From JAFGCL01 sp964492335 (GTDB lineage Bacteria > Chloroflexota > Dehalococcoidia > UBA2247 > RBG-13-53-26), in NCBI GenBank assembly GCA_964492335.1, contig CAZBJX010000039.1:1-9781 (forward strand): a stretch of DNA of 9,781 nt, read 5' to 3'. The translations under genes and the position numbers were made by a program. Numbering within the stretch: the first letter of the stretch is position 1; each line of letters opens with the position of its first letter. Shown piece after piece: positions 5,832 through 9,781 of this stretch. A model generated the notes under the pieces. That model made no database searches. It was not told where the DNA came from and worked only from the letters and a program-made list of their open reading frames with translations.

Positions 5832-6503
5832 ATGGACCTGAAGAGTCTCACCCTGGAAGAACTCAAGAAGGAGCGACCGGACCTGGTTTCCGCCCTGCGG
5901 AACGAGATCACCGGCAAGAAGGAGCTGGAGGACCTCAGCGGGCCCTGGAACCCCAACCTGACCTTCGATGACCTGTCCAAGGAATTCCTCATGAAGATAA
6001 TGAACATCTGGCAGCATGCCTGGATCACCCTGAGCGGCATGTGGTACGACCAGGTCAGGGAGAAGTGGGGCTTCGACGCGGCCAATGCCTGCGAGCTGGC
6101 TGCCTGGGAGAACATGGGCAGGAAGGTCAACCCCAGGTACGGCAAGCTGGGCAACGTCAAGATGGACAAGGACGGCTATCCCGCCACGGTGCTGGAGTGC
6201 ATGAAGTGCCTGCAGCTCCCCCTGGACAACATCATGAGAGGCAAGAACGCCGGGCTCTTCGACGGGCAGTTCGAGATCATCAACGAGAACAAGGTCCACG
6301 TCGTGTACAACCGGTGCATCGCCCTGGAGGGGCTCGAGAGGAACTGGCCGGAGAGGATTCCGCCTCTGTGCCACGTGCTGGAGAAGAAGATGATCGAGGT
6401 GTACGCCCTCAACCCCAGGTTCGAGGCCGTGCCGGTCAAGTTCCCTCCGCGGAAGGACAAGAGCGAGATCGCCTGCGAGTGGTACTTCCAGTTCAAGGAC
6501 TAG
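5832..6503 (+). CDS. DUF6125 / L-2-amino-thiazoline-4-carboxylate hydrolase-like protein of unknown function
   Basis: A 223-residue soluble, mostly helical protein with no signal peptide or membrane segment. The central segment has a Trp, then W-Y-D-Q-V-x3-W-G-F-x2-A (71-84), then another Trp (residue 92). The C-terminal end has Cys180-His181, a PVKFPPR stretch (201-207) and a closing CEW-x-F (215-219). This layout resembles the DUF6125 family and the related ATC hydrolase-like proteins often found near acyl-CoA genes in Chloroflexota and Deltaproteobacteria; the match is from memory and needs a profile search. Six cysteines (87, 123, 126, 162, 180, 215), including C-x2-C at 123-126, could bind metal or react covalently. 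It has its own promoter, a strong ribosome binding site and a downstream hairpin, so it is probably expressed as a single-gene unit. Its biochemical role is not known to me. Confidence 0.6.
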   Translation: MDLKSLTLEELKKERPDLVSALRNEITGKKELEDLSGPWNPNLTFDDLSKEFLMKIMNIWQHAWITLSGMWYDQVREKWGFDAANACELAAWENMGRKVNPRYGKLGNVKMDKDGYPATVLECMKCLQLPLDNIMRGKNAGLFDGQFEIINENKVHVVYNRCIALEGLERNWPERIPPLCHVLEKKMIEVYALNPRFEAVPVKFPPRKDKSEIACEWYFQFKD

Positions 6504-6557
6504 CCCGCCCCCCCGGCGTGGTCGCTCAGATGACGAGCAAGGTTAGGACAGGAGAAC

Positions 6558-6591
6558 ACGGACACCGGGACAGTGGGGTCCCGGTGTCCGT
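6558..6591 (+). terminator. 14-bp perfect hairpin after the DUF6125-like gene
   Basis: ACGGACACCGGGAC (6558-6571) pairs perfectly with GTCCCGGTGTCCGT (6578-6591) around the six-base loop agtggg. It starts 54 bases after the stop codon and is followed by CCCATAG, not a T-run. A weaker 7-bp stem, GCCGGCC with GGCCGGC, follows at 6602-6623. It is the likely 3' end or protective structure of the DUF6125-like transcript. The rest of the 206-base gap to the SDR gene shows no convincing promoter or coding region. Confidence 0.65.
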
Positions 6592-6709
6592 CCCATAGAG
6601 AGCCGGCCCCGAGAGCGGCCGGCGCGGGACCGACCGGAGCAGGGCATGGCCGCCACCCGCAACTCCGGTTGCCACAGGGCACCGCGATTCCAGAGACGGA
6701 GGACAGGAA

Positions 6710-7510
6710 ATGGACTTAGGGCTCAACGGCAAGACCGCCATTGTCACCGGAGGCAGCTCCAACATCGGGAGGGGCGTGGTACTGGCGCTGGCCAGAGAGG
6801 GCGCCAACGTGGTCATTACCTATCGCGACCCCATACAGGCCCGCAAGACGGCCGACGACGCCATCGCCCTGGGCGGGAAGGCCCTGCCCATCAGGACAGA
6901 GGTGGTGGAGAGGGAATCCGTCGAGAGCATGGTCAGGCAGACCATGGAGGCCTTCGGCCGCGTGGACATCCTGGTCAACAACGTGGGCGGCGGCAACGAC
7001 GGGCCGGCGCTGCACGAGAAGTCCTGGGAAGAGATCGACGAAGAGATAAGGAAGAACTTCTGGTCACAGATCTGCACCTGCAAGGTAGTGTCACCGATAA
7101 TGATGGACCAGAAGTGGGGCCGCATCATCAACATCGGCACCGACGTCTCCCGCAGCGGGAGCGCCCGGAATCCCATCTACGCCGCCAGCAAGGCCGCGGT
7201 GGGCGGGCTGACCAGGTCCATAGCCAGACAGCTGGGCCGCTACAACATCACCGTCAACAGCGTGCTCCCTGGCTGGACCCTTCCGGAGAAGCCGGAAGAC
7301 GTCGGGGTGGGCAGCTTCTGGTACGGAGGCAAGGCCGAGAAGCTCTTCAGCCCCGAGTTCATGGAGAAGCAGGTCAAGGCGCTGCCGGTGCGAAGGACCG
7401 GGACACCGCGGGACATAGCCGCCATGGTGGCCTTCTTCGCCTCTGAGCAGGCCTCCTACATCACCGGACAGACTATCGCCGTCGACGGCGGCGCCACTAT
7501 GGAAATGTAG
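6710..7510 (+). CDS. SDR-family NAD(P)-dependent oxidoreductase
   Basis: A 266-residue classical short-chain dehydrogenase/reductase, probably acting on a 3-hydroxyacyl/3-oxoacyl-CoA or a related alcohol/ketone. Visible motifs are the cofactor loop TGGSSNIG (13-20), NNVG (90-93), the structural Asn116, and Y-x3-K (Tyr157, Lys161). The C-terminal TGQTIAVDGG (252-261) is typical of FabG-like proteins. Two departures are seen. The middle glycine of TGxxxGxG is Asn19, and the residue 13 before the catalytic Tyr, normally Ser, is Thr144 (NIGT). Thr may still serve, or another Ser nearby (147, 149, 151) may. YRD after the second strand, with no Asp ending that strand, leaves NAD versus NADP open. 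Start: ATG with GGAGG (6698-6702) seven bases upstream. The mutase gene starts 14 bases after its stop, so the two are almost surely co-transcribed and act in one pathway. Confidence 0.9.
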   Translation: MDLGLNGKTAIVTGGSSNIGRGVVLALAREGANVVITYRDPIQARKTADDAIALGGKALPIRTEVVERESVESMVRQTMEAFGRVDILVNNVGGGNDGPALHEKSWEEIDEEIRKNFWSQICTCKVVSPIMMDQKWGRIINIGTDVSRSGSARNPIYAASKAAVGGLTRSIARQLGRYNITVNSVLPGWTLPEKPEDVGVGSFWYGGKAEKLFSPEFMEKQVKALPVRRTGTPRDIAAMVAFFASEQASYITGQTIAVDGGATMEM

Positions 7511-7524
7511 TTCGGAGGACAGCC

Positions 7525-9120
7525 ATGGCACAACCGCCAGAACAAATATTCTCTGCATCCGGCATACCGATAAAGGATGTGTACGTGCCGGCGGACACGT
7601 CCGGCATCGACTACGACAGGGACATCGGGCTCCCGGGGAAGCCCCCCTTCACCCGCGGGGTGTACCCCACGATGTACCGGGGCCAGCAATGGACCATCAG
7701 GCGCCTCTCCGGCTTCAACACCCCCGAGGAGTCCAACAAGCTCTTCCGCGAGGAGCTGGCCATGGGCCAGACGGGCTTCTCGGTGGCTCCCGACATGTCA
7801 TCGAACATCGGCATGGACTACGACGACCCCAGGGTTGTCGCCGACGTCGGGCATTCCGGCGTGCCCCTGGCCTCCATAGACGACATGAAGGTCCTGTTCG
7901 ACGGCCTGCCCATCGAGAAGGCGTCGACCTACCTGGCAGAGAAGCACGGGGTCCTCACCGCGATGTACTTCGCCATGGCCAGGGACAGGGGCCTGGACGT
8001 GTCCAAGCTGCGGGGCACCACCGCCAACTGCATGCTGGCGTGGACGGTGCTCAACCTCGCCAACCAGATCCCGCCCGAGGCGTACCGCAGGTACGCCGTT
8101 GACTTCGTGGAATGGTGCGCCGACCATGCCCCCGGCTGGTACCCGGCCTCCTTCAACAGCTACAACGCCCGGGACTGCGGCCTGACCGCCTGGGAGGAGC
8201 TGGGCATCCTGTTCTCCTGCCCGATCGACTACATAGAGGAGGAGAAGAGGCGGGGCAGGGTGCCGCTCGATCGCTTCGTCAGGCGGTTCGCCTTCAACAT
8301 GGCGGCCCACAATGACCTCTTCGAGGAGGCCGCCAAGCTGCGCGCCGCCAGGCGCATGTGGACCAGGATAATCCGGGACAGGTACGGCATAACGGACCCC
8401 CGCTGCTCCGAGTTTCGGGTGCACCTGCAGAGCTCCGGCTCTACCCACACCACCCAGGAGCCGCTCAACAACCTCATCCGCATCGCCTACCAGGTGCTGG
8501 CCGGTGTCCTGGGAGGGGCCCAGTCTATACACGCCAACGGGTACGACGAAGGCGTCTGCCTGCCCACCGACCAGTCCATGCTGCTCTCCATCCGGACGGA
8601 GCAGATACTGGCGCTGGAGACCGGCGTCACCAACACCATCGACCCCCTGGGGGGCTCGTGGTACGTGGAGAAGCTGACGGCGGAGCTCGAAGAGCGCGGC
8701 TGGGAGTACCTGAAGAAGATCGAGGACATGGGCGGCCTGGCCAAGGCCATCGCCAGCGGCTGGGTGCACAATGAGTACAAGAACGCCTCCATCCGGAGGG
8801 CGGAGAAGATAACCTCGGGAGAGATCCCCATTGTGGGAGTCAACCAGTTCCGCCTGAAGGAGGAGCCCTACGAGGTGCCCATATTCCGCCCGGACCCTCA
8901 TTCATCCCAGGCACAGATCGACAAGCTCAAGCGACTGAAGGCGACCCGCGACAATGCCAGGGTGTCGGCCGCCCTCAAGAAACTGGCGGAGGCCACCCGC
9001 CGGGGAGACAACGTGATGCCGGCCACCGTGGAAGCCGTCAGCGCCTATGCCACGCTGGGCGAGGTGATGAAGGTCCAGCTGGACGTGTACGGCGAATGGC
9101 CGTTCCCAATCTACGGTTAA
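7525..9120 (+). CDS. B12-dependent acyl-CoA mutase, large (catalytic) subunit; not a typical methylmalonyl-CoA mutase
   Basis: A 531-residue TIM-barrel subunit of the methylmalonyl-CoA mutase (MCM) superfamily, which rearranges acyl-CoA skeletons by adenosylcobalamin radical chemistry. Clear landmarks are RGVYPTMYRG (44-53), GF-x-T-PEESN (63-71), KLRAARRMW (271-279), H300/Q302, SIHANGYDE (334-342) and TIDPLGGSWYVE (371-382). It lacks the B12 domain; the next gene supplies it, as in isobutyryl- and 2-hydroxyisobutyryl-CoA mutases. By hand alignment to Propionibacterium MutB: Tyr75, Thr77, Ser114, Ala116, Arg283, Asn366 and Glu370 are kept. Arg207, which binds the substrate carboxylate, is Asn177; Tyr89 is Leu61; Gln197 is Ala167; His244 is Asn214; Arg82 is Gln54; Ser285 is Ala256. 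A dicarboxylic substrate is therefore unlikely; a neutral branched or functionalised acyl-CoA is more likely. ATG with GGAGG (7514-7518). Confidence 0.9.
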   Translation: MAQPPEQIFSASGIPIKDVYVPADTSGIDYDRDIGLPGKPPFTRGVYPTMYRGQQWTIRRLSGFNTPEESNKLFREELAMGQTGFSVAPDMSSNIGMDYDDPRVVADVGHSGVPLASIDDMKVLFDGLPIEKASTYLAEKHGVLTAMYFAMARDRGLDVSKLRGTTANCMLAWTVLNLANQIPPEAYRRYAVDFVEWCADHAPGWYPASFNSYNARDCGLTAWEELGILFSCPIDYIEEEKRRGRVPLDRFVRRFAFNMAAHNDLFEEAAKLRAARRMWTRIIRDRYGITDPRCSEFRVHLQSSGSTHTTQEPLNNLIRIAYQVLAGVLGGAQSIHANGYDEGVCLPTDQSMLLSIRTEQILALETGVTNTIDPLGGSWYVEKLTAELEERGWEYLKKIEDMGGLAKAIASGWVHNEYKNASIRRAEKITSGEIPIVGVNQFRLKEEPYEVPIFRPDPHSSQAQIDKLKRLKATRDNARVSAALKKLAEATRRGDNVMPATVEAVSAYATLGEVMKVQLDVYGEWPFPIYG

Positions 9121-9125
9121 GAAAC

Positions 9126-9131
9126 AAGGAG
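9126..9131 (+). promoter_or_regulatory. Ribosome binding site fixing the small-subunit start
   Basis: AAGGAG, six bases before ATG 9138, selects this start over the in-frame ATG at 9096, which lies inside the large-subunit gene and has no such site. Confidence 0.7.
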
Positions 9132-9137
9132 ACTCCG

Positions 9138-9545
9138 ATGGCTGAGGGAAAAAAGAGACTGAGGATCCTCATGGCCAAGCCGGGCCAGGAGGGGCATTGG
9201 ACCGGGCTGGTGGTGGTGAGCAAGGCCCTCCGCGATGCCGGCTACGAGGTCGTCTACGCCGGCAACATGACGCCCCAGGGGGTGGCCGCCGCCGCCGTTC
9301 AGGAAGACGCGGACGCCGTGGGGCTCTCCATCCTTTCGGCCAACTACCTGCGTCTGGTCCCCGAGGTGATCGCTGAACTGCGCAAGGCGGGGAAGGAGGA
9401 CGTGAAGGTGTTGCTCGGGGGGATCATCCTCCGGCAGGACTTCGAGAAGCTCCGGGAGATGGGGGTTTCCGGGATATACCCCTCCGGGACACCCCTGCCG
9501 GAGATCGTCGAGTCCGTGCGTGACAGAGTGGGCTTGCCAGTCTGA
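9138..9545 (+). CDS. Acyl-CoA mutase small subunit, cobalamin-binding
   Basis: A 135-residue stand-alone B12-binding (flavodoxin-like) domain. It follows the large subunit by 17 bases and should form the heteromeric mutase with it. The standard motif D-x-H-x-x-G reads E-x-H-x-x-G (Glu18, His20, Gly23, in GQEGHWTG), so the lower axial His is present but its hydrogen-bonding Asp is Glu. The S-x-L motif (Ser64-Ile65-Leu66) and GG (94-95, in LLGGIILRQDF) are normal. The end IYPSGTPLPEIVESV matches the C-terminal helix of MCM B12 domains. The length fits known small subunits such as IcmB/HcmB. No MeaB/ArgK-type G-protein chaperone, usual for such mutases, is visible inside the window; it may lie outside. 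ATG 9138 is set by AAGGAG upstream. Confidence 0.92.
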   Translation: MAEGKKRLRILMAKPGQEGHWTGLVVVSKALRDAGYEVVYAGNMTPQGVAAAAVQEDADAVGLSILSANYLRLVPEVIAELRKAGKEDVKVLLGGIILRQDFEKLREMGVSGIYPSGTPLPEIVESVRDRVGLPV

Positions 9546-9561
9546 CCCGGCCCGGGCCGGG
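9546..9561. repeat. 16-bp perfect palindrome after the small-subunit gene
   Basis: CCCGGCCCGGGCCGGG starts immediately after the TGA stop and equals its own reverse complement. As RNA it could form a six-base-pair stem with a four-base loop. It may be a weak terminator or only a product of the extreme GC content. The following 120 bases up to 9682 hold no recognisable gene or promoter, apart from a short CGGCACCG direct repeat near 9624-9643. Confidence 0.35.
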
Positions 9562-9682
9562 CGGCCCGCGTGACCGCGAGCGCCCTTGGCCGAGGCTGTC
9601 CGCGCTATTCTGCACGGCGGGCCTCGGCACCGGAAGCCGGCACCGCGCACCAGCAGCTTCACACCAAGCGACCCCCCCCGGA

Positions 9683-9712
9683 CCGGCGGCCTCTGCCGGC
9701 AGGGGCCGCCGG
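9683..9712 (+). terminator. 13-bp hairpin just upstream of the acyl-CoA dehydrogenase start
   Basis: CCGGCGGCCTCTG (9683-9695) pairs with CAGGGGCCGCCGG (9700-9712) around the loop ccgg, with one G-T wobble. It ends five bases before the Shine-Dalgarno AAAGGAG at 9718-9724, and no T-run follows. It may end or protect the mutase transcript, or modulate loading of ribosomes on the next gene. Confidence 0.5.
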
Positions 9713-9730
9713 CTATGAAAGGAGAATGTC

Positions 9731-9781
9731 ATGGACCTGGCATTTAGCGAAGAACAGGAAATGCTGTGGAAGTCTGCTCGT
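9731..9781 (+). CDS. Acyl-CoA dehydrogenase, N-terminus (partial, runs off the window)
   Basis: Seventeen codons, MDLAFSEEQEMLWKSAR, are visible before the window ends. This is the standard N-terminus of the acyl-CoA dehydrogenase family (M-D-F/L-x-F/L-S-x-E-Q-x-x-x), flavoenzymes that oxidise acyl-CoA to 2-enoyl-CoA and pass electrons to ETF. AAAGGAG (9718-9724) lies six bases upstream and fixes the start. Its presence supplies a partner for the EtfAB pair and supports the view that the locus carries an acyl-CoA oxidation pathway with a mutase step. Substrate range and the catalytic Glu lie outside the window. Confidence 0.75.
   Translation, partial: MDLAFSEEQEMLWKSAR

Noticed and set aside
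5635..5841. Small plus-strand open frame of 68 codons
   Set aside because: It runs through the promoter and ribosome site of the DUF6125-like gene, has no ribosome site of its own and no recognisable motif.
7798..8901. Minus-strand open frame opposite the mutase
   Set aside because: The plus-strand mutase has conserved motifs along its whole length; the antisense translation shows no family features.
7525..9120. Annotation as methylmalonyl-CoA mutase
   Set aside because: Overall similarity is high, but the carboxylate-binding Arg207 and the Tyr89 and His244 positions are all replaced, so the methylmalonyl-CoA name would probably be wrong.
9096..9137. Earlier ATG for the B12-binding subunit, overlapping the mutase large-subunit gene
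   Set aside because: There is no ribosome site at that ATG, and the extra residues are the out-of-frame end of the upstream gene. AAGGAG supports 9138.
1..9781. CRISPR array, tRNA/rRNA genes, insertion sequence ends, attachment sites
   Set aside because: No regularly spaced repeats, no cloverleaf or rRNA-like segment, no transposase or integrase gene and no flanking terminal inverted repeats were seen.

Overview
The window is a single-direction (+ strand) block of acyl-CoA metabolism genes from a GC-rich bacterium. Frequent AGG (Arg) and ATA (Ile) codons, the gene mix and the DUF6125-like protein are reminiscent of Chloroflexota, especially Dehalococcoidia-type metagenome genomes. This is an impression from style and content, not a proven assignment. 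No tRNA, rRNA, CRISPR array, transposase or phage gene was seen.

Layout, left to right: a possible gene tail (3-35); a MaoC/hotdog enoyl-CoA hydratase-like protein with a TTG start (189-668); a promoter-like element in the gap after it; a large Old Yellow Enzyme/trimethylamine dehydrogenase-like iron-sulfur flavoprotein (805-2760); a 15-bp perfect hairpin; etfA (2895-3950) then etfB (4033-4935), the reverse of the common order; a MarR-family regulator (5056-5583); a second, better promoter sharing a 19-bp element with the first; a DUF6125-like protein of unknown role (5832-6503); a 14-bp perfect hairpin; then a tight cluster of an SDR oxidoreductase (6710-7510), the catalytic subunit of a B12-dependent acyl-CoA mutase (7525-9120) and its separate B12-binding subunit (9138-9545). 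The window closes with a 13-bp hairpin and the first 17 codons of an acyl-CoA dehydrogenase (9731 onward).

Working model (inference): the MaoC hydratase, SDR and acyl-CoA dehydrogenase supply beta-oxidation-type steps. The B12 mutase rearranges the carbon skeleton of an acyl-CoA, such as a branched or tertiary-carbon one, that cannot otherwise be oxidised. The acyl-CoA dehydrogenase, and perhaps the OYE/TMADH-like flavoprotein, exchange electrons with the EtfAB pair. The MarR protein may sense the substrate or its CoA ester.

The most interesting point is the mutase. It aligns well with methylmalonyl-CoA mutase, yet the carboxylate-binding Arg207 position is Asn, Tyr89 is Leu, Gln197 is Ala and His244 is Asn. 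The partner subunit has E-x-H-x-x-G in place of D-x-H-x-x-G. It is unlikely to be a methylmalonyl-CoA mutase and may be an undescribed acyl-CoA mutase type.
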